This document shows, piece by piece, positions 36,004 to 45,045 of a stretch of 64,000 bases of DNA. Source of the DNA: Sinorhizobium garamanticum. Lineage in GTDB: Bacteria; Pseudomonadota; Alphaproteobacteria; Rhizobiales; Rhizobiaceae. The stretch lies in NCBI RefSeq assembly GCF_029892065.1, contig NZ_CP120375.1:248001-312000 (forward strand). Direction: 5' to 3'. Within the stretch, counting starts at the first letter, position 1. The number at the start of each line of letters is the position of its first letter. The translations under genes and the position numbers were made by a program. The notes below the pieces were generated by a model that saw only the letters and a program-made list of their open reading frames with translations, was not told where the DNA came from and searched no databases.

Positions 36004-36090
36004 TTTCAGTTGGTTGGCGTGACACTTAATTTGAGAACGGGCAGTTAATTTGAGAATATAGCTTGGATTTTGTCACTTAATGTGAGAATC
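35964..36090. repeat. Transposon left end: four TniA-binding-site-like repeats
   Basis: Repeats of the form TTAATxTGAGAAx occur at 35964-35990 (terminal), 36023-36041 (CACTTAATTTGAGAAC), 36042-36059 (CAGTTAATTTGAGAAT) and 36071-36090 (TGTCACTTAATGTGAGAATC). Repeated sites at both ends are typical of Tn7-type transposase binding. Confidence 0.75.
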
Positions 36091-36122
36091 AGGCGGTTGA
36101 CGTAATCGGCGGTGTTTCTGCA

Positions 36123-37739
36123 ATGAGTGACCCATTACCTGACGAGGTCGACGAAGCGCTTTGGGATGAAGCGTGCCGACGCGCAGAAGCGGTTCGAGAA
36201 TTCCTGAAGCATCGGCCTGGCAAAATGACAGCCGCAGATGTGGCACTGCTTGCGACCGAGATCGAAACCAGTCGGGCAACTGCGTACCGCCTTATCAAGC
36301 TGTTTCGGGCCGGTGGGACGGTCATGTCGCTGGTGGACCGCAAGCGCGGTCGACCAGAGGGCCACCGGGTGCTGGATGACAAACGGGAAGAGATCATCCG
36401 CACGACGATCAACCGATACTACCTGACGCGAAACCGGCCGACAGTTTCGCAGCTGGTCCGGGATGTGCAAACAAACTGCATTTCGGCCGGCCTCAAGCCG
36501 CCACATCGCCGAACGATCAAGGCTCGTCTCGAGGAAATCGATCTGCAGAGGCGCGCCAAACGACGCGGCGAAACCGAGATCGTGAAGCAGACACAGGCCG
36601 TTCCTGGGGTGTTTGCCGCCTCCCGGCCTTTGCAGGTCGTTCAGGTGGACCATACGAAGGCGGACATCTTTGTCGTCGACGAGGAGACCCGGCAGCCGAT
36701 CGGCCGGCCCTGGCTGACACTGGCGATGGATGTCTGCAGCCGCATGGTGACGGGATTTTACCTGACGATGAACGCGCCCTCCCGGCTGTCGACCAGTCTG
36801 TGCCTGCTGCACTCCGTCTTCGACAAATCGGTCTGGTTGCGGGAGCGCGAGATCACCGAACCGTGGCCTGTCGCCGGTCTGCCGGAGACACTGCACGTCG
36901 ATAACGGCGCCGACTTCAGGAGCCGTGCTTTCAAGAGAGGGTGCCAGGATGCCGGCATTGCGATCGAATGGCGACCGCCGGCTGAGCCGCGCTTCGGTGG
37001 CCATATCGAGCGTCTGATCGGCACCCAGATGGGAAAACTCCACCTGCTGCCCGGCACGACTTTCAGCAATGCGCAGGAGCTTGGCGAATACGATTCCAAG
37101 CGGCATTCGGCGCTCTCTTTGCGCGAACTCGAGCGCCACATCGCCCTCGACATTGTCGGTTCCTACCATCAGTCGATCCACAGCAGCCTGGGCCGGTCGC
37201 CAATTGCCGTCTGGCGGGAGCACGAGGGCGAGATTCCGCTGCGACTGCCGCAGGATCGAATGCGTTTCTGGCTGGCGTTCCTGCCCGAACAGGAGCGCAC
37301 ATTGCGGCCAACCGGAATTCATCTCTTTGGTCTGCGCTATTGGTCGCCTGCGCTTAGCGCCGACGTGGGTCGGTCCAACCGTCGCCTGCTCGTCAAATAC
37401 GACCCTCGTGACATGGCCCGTATCTTTGTACGGCGACCCTCGGGCAACTTCGTGGAAGCTCGCTACGCTGATTTGACTCTGCCTTCGGTGACACTTCATG
37501 AGGCCGTGGCGGCGCGACGCGCACTGCTCGCGAAAGGCCGACAGGAAATCAATACCCGCGCCATCGTGGGCACGGCAATCGCGCAGCGCGAACTGGTGGA
37601 TGCAGCAACCAGGAAGACGGCAGCCGTGCGACGCGGCGGCGTAGGAAAGCCAAAAACGAACGTGGATGGCCGCGGATGGGGCTCGCTTCGCGGCATCGAC
37701 TCCAGCAAACCTGTGCCCTTTGTCGAGGACACGGAGTGA
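36123..37739 (+). CDS. tniA: Transposase TniA/TnsB-type DDE integrase
   Basis: A 538-residue Mu/TnsB-type transposase. An N-terminal HTH region (TSRATAYRLIKLFRAGG) is followed by the integrase core with Asp176 in VVQVDHTKADIF, Asp260 in LHVDNGADFRS and Glu296 in FGGHIERLIGT, giving the DDE triad, then a Mu-transposase C-terminal beta-barrel (YDPRDMARIFVRRPSGNFVE). It binds the repeated end sites and performs strand transfer together with TniB. Intact. Confidence 0.93.
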   Translation: MSDPLPDEVDEALWDEACRRAEAVREFLKHRPGKMTAADVALLATEIETSRATAYRLIKLFRAGGTVMSLVDRKRGRPEGHRVLDDKREEIIRTTINRYYLTRNRPTVSQLVRDVQTNCISAGLKPPHRRTIKARLEEIDLQRRAKRRGETEIVKQTQAVPGVFAASRPLQVVQVDHTKADIFVVDEETRQPIGRPWLTLAMDVCSRMVTGFYLTMNAPSRLSTSLCLLHSVFDKSVWLREREITEPWPVAGLPETLHVDNGADFRSRAFKRGCQDAGIAIEWRPPAEPRFGGHIERLIGTQMGKLHLLPGTTFSNAQELGEYDSKRHSALSLRELERHIALDIVGSYHQSIHSSLGRSPIAVWREHEGEIPLRLPQDRMRFWLAFLPEQERTLRPTGIHLFGLRYWSPALSADVGRSNRRLLVKYDPRDMARIFVRRPSGNFVEARYADLTLPSVTLHEAVAARRALLAKGRQEINTRAIVGTAIAQRELVDAATRKTAAVRRGGVGKPKTNVDGRGWGSLRGIDSSKPVPFVEDTE

Positions 37740-37745
37740 GCTGGC

Positions 37746-38543
37746 ATGAACAACGAAATCTCCCACCTGACCGCGGTCGCCGCCAAGATCGGCATGAAAT
37801 GCCTCCTCGATCATCCGCGAGGAACGCGGATGCCTTCCGTCGCTATCTATGGCGACAGCGGCATGGGCAAGACGATGATCATGAAGCGCTTCCGCGACCA
37901 GCATCCGCCAACGTTCAATTCGCTGACGGGAACACTGAAGACACCGGTTTTGGCGATGGAGATGACCAGCCGGCCCGGCGAACGGCGGTTCTACGCTGAA
38001 CTGCTGACCCTGCTCGGCGCACCCCAGCGGCCGCGGGCCGATATCGCCCAGATGGAGCAGGCTGCATTGCGGATCATGGAAGCGATCGGCGTGCAGGTGC
38101 TGGTCATCGACGAGGTGCACAACATTCTTGCCGGAACCTATCGTGAGCAGCGCATCGTCCTCAACACTCTGCGCTTTCTCAGCAATCGTCTCCGGATCTC
38201 ACTCGTTTGCTTCGGCGTCAACGAGGCGCGGGAAGCCATCAGCGGCGACGTGCAACTGGCCCGCCGGTTCGAGCAATTCACGTTGAGCCGTTGGGCTGCA
38301 AACGAACAGTTCGAGACTCTGGTCGTGTCAATCTTGCGCAACACTCCATTGCGGCAGTCCTCGGTGTTAACTGCAAAATCGCTGCGGCGGATGCTGCAGA
38401 TCACCGAGGGCATTACCGCCAACATTTTCCACACCATCAACACTCTCGCCATTGAGGCCATCGAAAGCGGACGCGAGCAGATTACCAACGAAGCGATCGA
38501 GAAGTGGGAGCCGGAGTTTGATGCCGAGGCAGCCTACGCATGA
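37746..38543 (+). CDS. tniB: Transposition AAA+ ATPase TniB/TnsC
   Basis: A 265-residue AAA+ protein with Walker A at residues 36-43 (YGDSGMGKT) and Walker B in VLVIDEVHNIL. The rest (LARRFEQFTLSRWAANEQFE) is typical of TniB. It polymerises on DNA with ATP and links the target chosen by TniQ to the transposase. It begins six bases after tniA and overlaps tniQ by 23 bases. Intact. Confidence 0.93.
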   Translation: MNNEISHLTAVAAKIGMKCLLDHPRGTRMPSVAIYGDSGMGKTMIMKRFRDQHPPTFNSLTGTLKTPVLAMEMTSRPGERRFYAELLTLLGAPQRPRADIAQMEQAALRIMEAIGVQVLVIDEVHNILAGTYREQRIVLNTLRFLSNRLRISLVCFGVNEAREAISGDVQLARRFEQFTLSRWAANEQFETLVVSILRNTPLRQSSVLTAKSLRRMLQITEGITANIFHTINTLAIEAIESGREQITNEAIEKWEPEFDAEAAYA

Positions 38544-39405
38544 CGTGGGAACATCCTCGCGGCAATTGCCGGTGATCTTGGCGCCCCACGCCGACGAGCT
38601 CTTGTCGTCGTGGATCACCCGGCATGCTTCCTTCTATGCAATCCCGCCACTTGGTATGCTGCGGCATTGTCTTCCCGAGGTGTCGTCTTTGCGCTCGGCC
38701 GATCGCAATCTGGCCGCTACTCAGGTCACCCGCCTCGCCGGCATCTTCTCCACCGAACCGGCCACCCTGCGCCGCATGACCTTTTCGAATGTGGCGCCAG
38801 CATCGCGACGCCTGATTGCAGCCAGACCGCTACAGTCCTGCTCAGCCTGCCATCCGAGTGACCATGAACCGGGACCCACTCTTCGAAGCCAGCTTCTCGG
38901 CTGGCGCATCACCTGTCCGCTGTGTGGTGGCCTGCTCCGGCACCCAGGCAGGCATGACCGCCCGTCTCCTTTCGGCCGCTACCATGGGACTGCGCTCATA
39001 GGAGAACGGCTCCTCGACGATGAGGCCGAGCGCGGCTTCCGAACCTGGACTTCGCCGACCGAAATCGCGCGCCTTCTGCTGATGCGACGCGTGCCGAGAC
39101 CCATCCCCCCAGGATACGAACCGTGGCGATTCAGGGTGCTCGGCGCAATCATTCCGGATCTCGATGATGTCGTCGCCACGGAACGAAGGAGCCTGCCTAC
39201 TCCAGCAAATCCCATCCTGCCGCTGCATCTGCGACCTGCTCTGCTGGCCGGAGTAGCCATCGTCGAGCGGGCTGGACCAGAGATGCTCAAAATGCTGCGT
39301 GCGAAAATGATGGGTCAGAACCAAGCACGATTCAGCAGCGCTATCGACGAGATCATGAACCATACATGCCGTTCGGTGGCGTCTTCGCAGTTGCAGTTAA
39401 TTTGA
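38521..39405 (+). CDS. tniQ: TniQ-family targeting protein
   Basis: A 294-residue protein with the TniQ N-terminal domain (DELLSSWITRHASFYAIPPL) and the zinc-binding set CSACHPSD, then ITCPLCGGLL. The start at ATG 38521 overlaps tniB, as usual in these operons; the frame is open further upstream within tniB. TniQ connects TniB to a target-recognition factor. Its TGA lies inside a terminal repeat (TTAATTTGAGAATC), so the coding sequence runs into the transposon end. No TnsD or CRISPR effector is visible nearby. Confidence 0.88.
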   Translation: MPRQPTHDVGTSSRQLPVILAPHADELLSSWITRHASFYAIPPLGMLRHCLPEVSSLRSADRNLAATQVTRLAGIFSTEPATLRRMTFSNVAPASRRLIAARPLQSCSACHPSDHEPGPTLRSQLLGWRITCPLCGGLLRHPGRHDRPSPFGRYHGTALIGERLLDDEAERGFRTWTSPTEIARLLLMRRVPRPIPPGYEPWRFRVLGAIIPDLDDVVATERRSLPTPANPILPLHLRPALLAGVAIVERAGPEMLKMLRAKMMGQNQARFSSAIDEIMNHTCRSVASSQLQLI

Positions 39406-39488
39406 GAATCCCGCCCCTCGGATTCTCATCTTTAAATGCCAAACCCGGCTGAAGCAGCCGGATTCTCACGTTTAATTGCTAAGTGACA
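39394..39488. repeat. Transposon right end: repeats of the terminal site
   Basis: The right end has inverted copies GGATTCTCATCTTTAAATG at 39420-39438 and GGATTCTCACGTTTAATTGC at 39460-39479 running to AAGTGACA at 39488. A further copy at 39394-39410 (CAGTTAATTTGAGAATC) is in direct orientation and contains the tniQ stop. Confidence 0.75.
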
Positions 39489-39738
39489 GGAAGAATCTGT
39501 AAACATTGGCCGGAGACATGTGCAGTTGCCGCGCGATGGCGGACACCGTTGCCTTGACCCCGTGCTTCCGGCACACCGTTATGCTTCCTCCAGTATCCGC
39601 AATCTGTTCTCCTGATCGGTTGGCAGGCCGCGCGGCATCAGACCTTGCGTCCGACTGCTGTTGGACCGCTGCTTTCCATGCATCATGGTTCATCCTTGCC
39701 CATGCCCTGAAGCACAGGAACTGCGCCAAGCTGTTCAA
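39489..39738 (-). pseudogene. TetR-family regulator fragment cut by the transposon end
   Basis: The minus-strand frame contains a TetR HTH (VSAIARQLHMSPANVYRFF) preceded by CRKHGVKAT. The sequence continues as TetR up to the last F and then enters the transposon at 39488, reading LSLSN before a stop. The remainder of the regulator is not found beyond the left end of the transposon. The N-terminal part before the HTH looks degenerate (AAVQQQSDARSDAARPANRS). It lies just downstream of the RND operon. Confidence 0.65.
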
Positions 39739-42700
39739 CCTCGAGGAATCCGGAACCAGGTGACGTAGAGCGCTGGCAGGAAGAGCAGCGTCAGCGCCGT
39801 CCCGACCACGATGCCGCCCATCATGGCGTAGGCCATCGGTCCCCAGAATATCTCTCGGGAAATCGGAATGAGGGCCAGGGTGGCTGCCGCCGCCGTCAGC
39901 ATGATCGGCCGCATGCGGTGTTCCGTCGCCTCGACCACGGCCGTCCAGGCTGGCACCCCGGCGGCCCGCAATTCTTCGATCTGCACGATCAGAATGACGG
40001 AGTTGCGGATCAGAATCCCGATGAGCGCGAGCACCCCCAGGATCGCAACGAAGCCGAGCGGCGCGTTGCTCATCAGCAGCGCCGCGACGACGCCGATCAG
40101 CGCCAAGGGCGCGACGGAAAAGACCAGGAACAGCCGATGGAAGCTCTGAAGCTGGATCATCAGCAGCGTCGCCATGACGAAGAGCATGATCGGCGCCACG
40201 GCGGCAATGGGACCTTGAGCTTTGCTGCTTTCCTCGACCGCCCCACCGACCTCGACCGAATAGCCGACCGGAAGCGTCGTCTTGAATGCCTCGACCTTTT
40301 CTGCGAGCGCCGTCACGATCGTTGCCGGCTGGTTCTGATCCGTTATCCCGGCCTTGATGGTGATGGTCGGGCTCCTGTCGCGCCGCCAGATCGTCGGCTG
40401 TTCGAGCTCGTAGCGGAACCTTGCGACCGAGGACAGTGGGACCGCCTGGCCACTGCTGCTTTGCAGTTGCAGGTCGAGCAGCGTGTCGATCGAGCCGCGT
40501 TCTTCCGCTCCGGCACGGCCCACCACATTGACGAGATAGATATCGTCCCTGACCTGGGTCGCGGTGTTCCCCGCGACGACATCGTTCAGCGCCGTGGCGA
40601 TATCCTGGGAGGACACACCGAGCTGGCGCGCCTTGTCCTGGAGCACGTCGATTTTAACGACGCGCGCCGGTTCGTTCCAGTCGAAGGCGAGATTCTTCAG
40701 CGACGGATGTGTGCCGACGATGGCGCCGAGCTTTTGCGCCAGGTCACGGACGACCTGCAGGTCTGGGCCGGAAACGCGGTATTGAACCGGCTTGCCGACC
40801 GGCGGCCCGATGTCCAGGAGCTTCACATAGGCGTCGGTGCCCGGAAACGTCTTCTGAAGGTAGGCCTGAAGCTCCTGCTTAAGCTTGTCGCGAATATCAA
40901 GTCCCTTGGTGACAATAACCGTTTGGCCGAAGGAAACGTCGGTCGGCTGTACGTCGTATGACAGGATGAAGCGCGGCGCGCCCATTCCGACATAGGTGGA
41001 CCAATTTTCGACGTCCGGATTGCCCGCAAGCATCTCCCGCTCGAACTGGGCCATCTGCCGGTTCGTTTCATTGATCGAGCTGTTTTGCGGCAGGTTCCAG
41101 TCGACGATCAGTTCCAAGCGGTCGGAGTTCGGAAAGAACTGCTGCTGCACCAGCGACATGCCGGCGACGGAGGCGGCGAAAGCGACAACGGTCGCGACAA
41201 TGGTCAACCAGCGCCACCGCAGGCAGAATTGCAGCATGCGGGAAAAGGCCTTGGCGAACCAGCCCTTGTGGTCGGCATGTTTCTTCATTGACTTCGGCAG
41301 AATGGTAACGCCGAGAAGGGGAGTGAAGAGGACGGCGACCACCCAGGAGACGATCAGCGAGACTGCGATCACGACGAAGAGTGTAAAGGTGAACTCGCCG
41401 GCGGCGCTCTTGTTGAACGCGACCGGGACGAAGCCCGCGACGGTGACGAGCGTACCCGTCAGCATCGGGAAAGCGGTCGAGGTATAAACGTAGGTGGCCG
41501 CCTTCCTGAGGCTGTCGCCCGCCTCGAGCCGGGCCACCATCATCTCGATGGCGATCATGGCGTCGTCGACGAGGAGGCCGAGCGCGATGATCAGTGCGCC
41601 GAGCGAAATTCGCTGCAGCGAAATGCCGGAATAGAGCATCACCACAAAGGTGATGGCGAGAACGAGCGGGATCGAGATCGCCACGACCAGACCGGCCCTC
41701 AAGCCGAGGCTGATGAAGCTGATCGCCAGCACGATCGCGATCGCTTCGAACAAGGCCCGCGTGAAACCCGAGACGGCTTCGTCGACGACCGCCGGCTGGT
41801 CGGAAACCCGTTCGACCGACACACCGACCGGAAGATCCTGGACGATTTTCCCCATCGTCGTTTCGAGCGCTTCGCCGAATTCGAGCAGGTTGCCGCCCGC
41901 TTTCATCCCGACTGCGATGCCGATCGCCGGCTTGCCATTGAAGCGAAACAGCGAGGTCGGCGGATCGACATAGCCGCGGGTGATGGTTGCGACATCCGTC
42001 AGCGGAAAGAACCGATCGTTCACGCGCAGATTGATCGCGCGGAGGCTCTCCTCGGAAATGAACCGGCCGCCGACGCGCAGCGCAATACGTTCCGGACCCG
42101 CCTCGATGAAGCCCGACTGGGTGACGGCGTTCTGCGCCTGCAACGCGGAGATGATCGCGTTGCGGTCGAGGCCAAGGGCAGCAGTCTTGCGGGTCGAGAA
42201 TTCGAGGTAGATCGCCTCGTCCTGCGCGCCGACGATATCAACCTTGCCGACGTCGGGAACGGTGAGAATTTTCGTCCGGGCGTCTTCAGCCAGATCCCGC
42301 AGTTGCCGCTCGCTGAGGCCGTCACTCGTGAAGGCGAAGATATTGCCGAAAACGTCGCCGAATTGGTCGTTGAAGAACGGGCCGATGACGCCCGACGGGA
42401 AGTCGTGCTGGATGTCGGCGATCAGGTTGCGCACGCGCGACCAGGTGGGCTGAACGTCCTTGGCCTTGGTTTCCTGCCGCAGATCGACGAAGACGATGGC
42501 CTGGCCGGCCGTCGTGAGACTGCGCGTGCGGTCCAGGTTATCGAGTTCCTGCACCTTCTTTTCGATGCGATCGGTCACCTGCTCGGTGACTTCCTCGGCC
42601 GACGCGCCGGGCCACTGCGCCTGGATCACCATCGTCTTGATGGTGAAGGACGGATCTTCCTCGCGGCCAAGCCCGACATAGGCGTAGAGCCCCGCAAGCG

Positions 42701-42773
42701 CGAAGATGATCATGAAATACCAGACAAGCGAACGGTGCTCGAGCGCCCAGTCCGAAAGGTTGAATTTGTTCAC
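39735..42773 (-). CDS. RND-family efflux permease
   Basis: A 1012-residue inner-membrane transporter. Features include the first helix SLVWYFMIIFALAGLYAYVG, the early motif GREEDPSFTIKTMVIQAQWP, the helices around LVDDAMIAIEMM with the conserved D-D pair for proton transport, a second large periplasmic loop, and terminal helices (ILIRNSVILIVQIEELRAAG). The sequence is closest to the HAE1/AcrB-like subgroup with GREEDP, common in alphaproteobacterial drug pumps. It forms an operon with two adaptors encoded upstream; its start overlaps the stop of the second adaptor. No outer-membrane factor gene is adjacent. Confidence 0.93.
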   Translation of the reverse strand: MNKFNLSDWALEHRSLVWYFMIIFALAGLYAYVGLGREEDPSFTIKTMVIQAQWPGASAEEVTEQVTDRIEKKVQELDNLDRTRSLTTAGQAIVFVDLRQETKAKDVQPTWSRVRNLIADIQHDFPSGVIGPFFNDQFGDVFGNIFAFTSDGLSERQLRDLAEDARTKILTVPDVGKVDIVGAQDEAIYLEFSTRKTAALGLDRNAIISALQAQNAVTQSGFIEAGPERIALRVGGRFISEESLRAINLRVNDRFFPLTDVATITRGYVDPPTSLFRFNGKPAIGIAVGMKAGGNLLEFGEALETTMGKIVQDLPVGVSVERVSDQPAVVDEAVSGFTRALFEAIAIVLAISFISLGLRAGLVVAISIPLVLAITFVVMLYSGISLQRISLGALIIALGLLVDDAMIAIEMMVARLEAGDSLRKAATYVYTSTAFPMLTGTLVTVAGFVPVAFNKSAAGEFTFTLFVVIAVSLIVSWVVAVLFTPLLGVTILPKSMKKHADHKGWFAKAFSRMLQFCLRWRWLTIVATVVAFAASVAGMSLVQQQFFPNSDRLELIVDWNLPQNSSINETNRQMAQFEREMLAGNPDVENWSTYVGMGAPRFILSYDVQPTDVSFGQTVIVTKGLDIRDKLKQELQAYLQKTFPGTDAYVKLLDIGPPVGKPVQYRVSGPDLQVVRDLAQKLGAIVGTHPSLKNLAFDWNEPARVVKIDVLQDKARQLGVSSQDIATALNDVVAGNTATQVRDDIYLVNVVGRAGAEERGSIDTLLDLQLQSSSGQAVPLSSVARFRYELEQPTIWRRDRSPTITIKAGITDQNQPATIVTALAEKVEAFKTTLPVGYSVEVGGAVEESSKAQGPIAAVAPIMLFVMATLLMIQLQSFHRLFLVFSVAPLALIGVVAALLMSNAPLGFVAILGVLALIGILIRNSVILIVQIEELRAAGVPAWTAVVEATEHRMRPIMLTAAAATLALIPISREIFWGPMAYAMMGGIVVGTALTLLFLPALYVTWFRIPRG

Positions 42774-43861
42774 GGGCGCGGCTCCTGTTCGATTCTCAGC
42801 TTCTGTCCCTCGGCAAGTTCATTGACGCCGGCGACGGCAACCTCTTCCCCTTCCTTCAGCCCCGCCAGGACCCGGACATGGGAGGCGCCGTCGGCCTTGC
42901 CGTCGAGCAGGACCGATCTGAGGGAGACCGCGCGTGTCGATGGATCGATGACCCAGACGTTGTCGGCGCCATCCTTCTCAAGGACAGCGGTTTTCGGCAG
43001 GCGGATCGCGCTTGAGGGTTCGGTCTGAATGGTCGCGGTGACGACCGAACCCAGGCGAAAGACCTCGGGCGCATCGTCGATGGCGATCTTCAGCCTGTGT
43101 GTCCGGGTATTTGAGTCCGCTTCGGGGCCGATCTCGCGCAGAACACCGGCGGTCCGGACCATGTCGTCGAGCTGGAGTGCGACATCGAACCGGGCTCCGA
43201 GGCGCAACAGTCGAAGCTGTGTCTCCGGAACGTCGACCACGACGTCCCGCTGATCGAGGCGCGCCAGCGTCACGACCGCCTGGCCTACGGTAACGGTCTG
43301 TCCGACTTCGACCGAGGTCGCGGTGACGACGCCGTCAAACTCAGCCTGCAGATGCGCATAGCCAAGCTGCTGGCGCAGCTTGGCTAGGCTGGCGCGCGCT
43401 TTTGCGACCCCCGCCTCGGCGGATTTCAAGCCCTGTTCGGCAAGGTCGAGGTCGGCGATGCTCGCCGCACTCGTGGAGGAGAGGCTGCGCTTGCGCTTCT
43501 CTGTGATGGCAGCGTTCTCCAACTGCGCCTCGGCGTCGCGCAAGTCCGCTTCCGCGCCACGGACGGCAAGCTCAAGAGCGAACGGATCGATTTCGGCCAC
43601 GACATCGCCCTTTCGGACCACGTCGCCGACATCGACTTTGCGCGACACCAGTCGCCCCAATGTGCGGAATGCGAGATCGGTTTCGAGCTTCGCCTGCACC
43701 ACACCGGGAAAGCTCATCCGTGCAGACTGCTCTGCCTTGGCAGCCATGGTCTCGGCCGGCCGCAGCTTCGGCTCCTCGACCGCCGAGCTTTCGTCGCAGC
43801 CCGTCAGCAGCGTGAGCGCCACAATGAGTTGAAGCGAGACATGCAGGATCGAACGAGCCAT
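42770..43861 (-). CDS. RND efflux periplasmic adaptor (HlyD/MFP family), second copy
   Basis: A 363-residue lipoprotein adaptor. The signal ends in a lipobox (LTLLTGCDES). The lipoyl domain is split by a helical hairpin with FPGVVQAKLETDLAFRTLGR, LVSRKVDVGDVVRKGD and QAEFDGVVTATSVEVGQTVT; a beta-barrel and membrane-proximal domain follow. It links the RND pump to the outer-membrane channel. Start ATG 43861, one base after the stop of the first adaptor; its stop overlaps the RND start. Two adaptor genes in a row suggest a heteromeric adaptor. Confidence 0.92.
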   Translation of the reverse strand: MARSILHVSLQLIVALTLLTGCDESSAVEEPKLRPAETMAAKAEQSARMSFPGVVQAKLETDLAFRTLGRLVSRKVDVGDVVRKGDVVAEIDPFALELAVRGAEADLRDAEAQLENAAITEKRKRSLSSTSAASIADLDLAEQGLKSAEAGVAKARASLAKLRQQLGYAHLQAEFDGVVTATSVEVGQTVTVGQAVVTLARLDQRDVVVDVPETQLRLLRLGARFDVALQLDDMVRTAGVLREIGPEADSNTRTHRLKIAIDDAPEVFRLGSVVTATIQTEPSSAIRLPKTAVLEKDGADNVWVIDPSTRAVSLRSVLLDGKADGASHVRVLAGLKEGEEVAVAGVNELAEGQKLRIEQEPRP

Positions 43862-43862
43862 C

Positions 43863-44927
43863 TCACTTGACCTCCCAGGCCACCGCTTGGCCTTCCTTGA
43901 GAAACTTTCCGCCCTCGGTGACGATCAGATCCTGCGGCGCGATCCCGCCGGTGACGATGAAATCGCTTGTGCGATAACGGGCGACTGAGACTTCGCGGAG
44001 CGAGACCGAACGTGCTGCCGTGTCCACGACCCACACGGCCGGTGCGCCCATGGCGGAAGCGATCGCGCTCGAGGGGATTATGAGCCCCCCTCGGGGGGAC
44101 GAGCGGAATTCACCGACGACTGGCGTGCCGAGTGGCCATGACGCGCCCTTCGGGAGCGCCACCTTGACGCGGATCGTCCCCGCCTTCGTGTTTATCGCCG
44201 GAGAGACTTCCCGGATGCTCGCCTTCGCTTTCCGCTCCGGATCGGTGACCAGAGCGACATCCACCGTGGAAAGCGGTCGACCTTCCAGGAAGAAAGCCTC
44301 GTACACGTCGAACACGGCGTCGCGCGGACCGTTGCGAGCGAGTGTAAAGGCGGACTGGGCCACCGAAACGACCTGGCCGACCTCTACTGTGCGCGCCGTG
44401 ATGATCCCGTCCGCATCGGCCTTGAGTTCGGTATAGGACAAGGAATCCTGCGCTGTCGCAAGCGTTGCCTCCGCGGACTCGAGCGCCGATTGGGCCGCTA
44501 CGAGTTCCTGTCGCGCCTGGTCGTAAGCCGCCTGCGCGATGGCTCGCGATTGCAGCAGCGTTTTGTAGCGTTCGAAGGTGAGCGTCTTCTGCCTGACCAT
44601 TGCCTGCGCGGACTGGAGGGCCGCCTCGGCGACATCCACATCGGCGCGCTGTTCGGTATCGTCGAGGCTTGCGAGAACATCGCCGGCGCGGACATGCGTC
44701 CCTATGTCCGCGCGGCGCTCGACGACCCGTCCGCTCACGCGGAAGGAAAGGTCCGTCTGGACACGGGCCTTCACCTCGCCGGTGATGGCGGCTTCCGGCT
44801 GGTAGTCAGCCGGCGTCACGCGCACGGCGCGGACCTGTTGCGGCGACACCGCGGTTTCCGCCTTGTCTTGGCAACCGCCGAGAGACGCACAGGCAAGGCA
44901 AAATAGGATCAATCGAAACGGCTGCAT
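43863..44927 (-). CDS. RND efflux periplasmic adaptor (HlyD/MFP family), first copy
   Basis: A 354-residue lipoprotein adaptor starting MQPFRLILFCLACASLGGCQ with a clear lipobox. The same domain order as the next gene is seen: AITGEVKARVQTDLSFRVSG, RVVERRADIGTHVRAGDVLA, a long hairpin, ADADGIITARTVEVGQVVSV. I chose ATG 44927 because GGAG lies upstream and the signal peptide begins there; ATG 44942 is an alternative. It is the first gene of the pump operon and is divergent from the TetR regulator. Confidence 0.92.
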   Translation of the reverse strand: MQPFRLILFCLACASLGGCQDKAETAVSPQQVRAVRVTPADYQPEAAITGEVKARVQTDLSFRVSGRVVERRADIGTHVRAGDVLASLDDTEQRADVDVAEAALQSAQAMVRQKTLTFERYKTLLQSRAIAQAAYDQARQELVAAQSALESAEATLATAQDSLSYTELKADADGIITARTVEVGQVVSVAQSAFTLARNGPRDAVFDVYEAFFLEGRPLSTVDVALVTDPERKAKASIREVSPAINTKAGTIRVKVALPKGASWPLGTPVVGEFRSSPRGGLIIPSSAIASAMGAPAVWVVDTAARSVSLREVSVARYRTSDFIVTGGIAPQDLIVTEGGKFLKEGQAVAWEVK

Positions 44928-44974
44928 TTGCTCCGCCACCATTTGCAATGAGGAAAGTGCCGGGGTATTATCAC

Positions 44975-44992
44975 TGACTAACGCGTCAGTCA
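44975..44992. promoter_or_regulatory. Palindromic operator between the RND operon and tetR
   Basis: The sequence TGACTAACGCGTCAGTCA is an almost perfect 18-bp palindrome centred on ACGCGT; only one pair differs. It lies between the divergent starts at 44927 and 45046, where a TetR dimer would block both promoters. Confidence 0.75.
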
Positions 44993-45045
44993 ATTGGCTG
45001 TGCAGGAACTTGGCGCACCTTCGCGCCTCTGGTAAAGGCAGCACG

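Larger units (their letters stand above)
35964..39488 (+). mobile_element. Minimal Tn7/Tn5053-like transposon (tniA-tniB-tniQ)
   Basis: The element carries three genes in order tniA, tniB, tniQ. Its ends show matching terminal sequence: left TGTCGCTTGGCATTTAATTT at 35964 and right, on the complement, TGTCACTTAGCAATTAAACG ending at 39488, each followed by TGAGAxT. Additional internal sites of the same type lie at both ends. No resolvase, tnsA, tnsD/tnsE or cargo gene is present. Flanking five bases (CATCT and GGAAG) do not form a duplication, so one flank has probably been rearranged. Elements of this type transpose with the AAA protein TniB and the zinc-binding targeting protein TniQ. Confidence 0.75.

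Noticed and set aside
36135..38120. 661-codon minus-strand frame opposite tniA
   Set aside because: It lies antisense to a clearly recognised transposase and has no family features; a GC-rich shadow.
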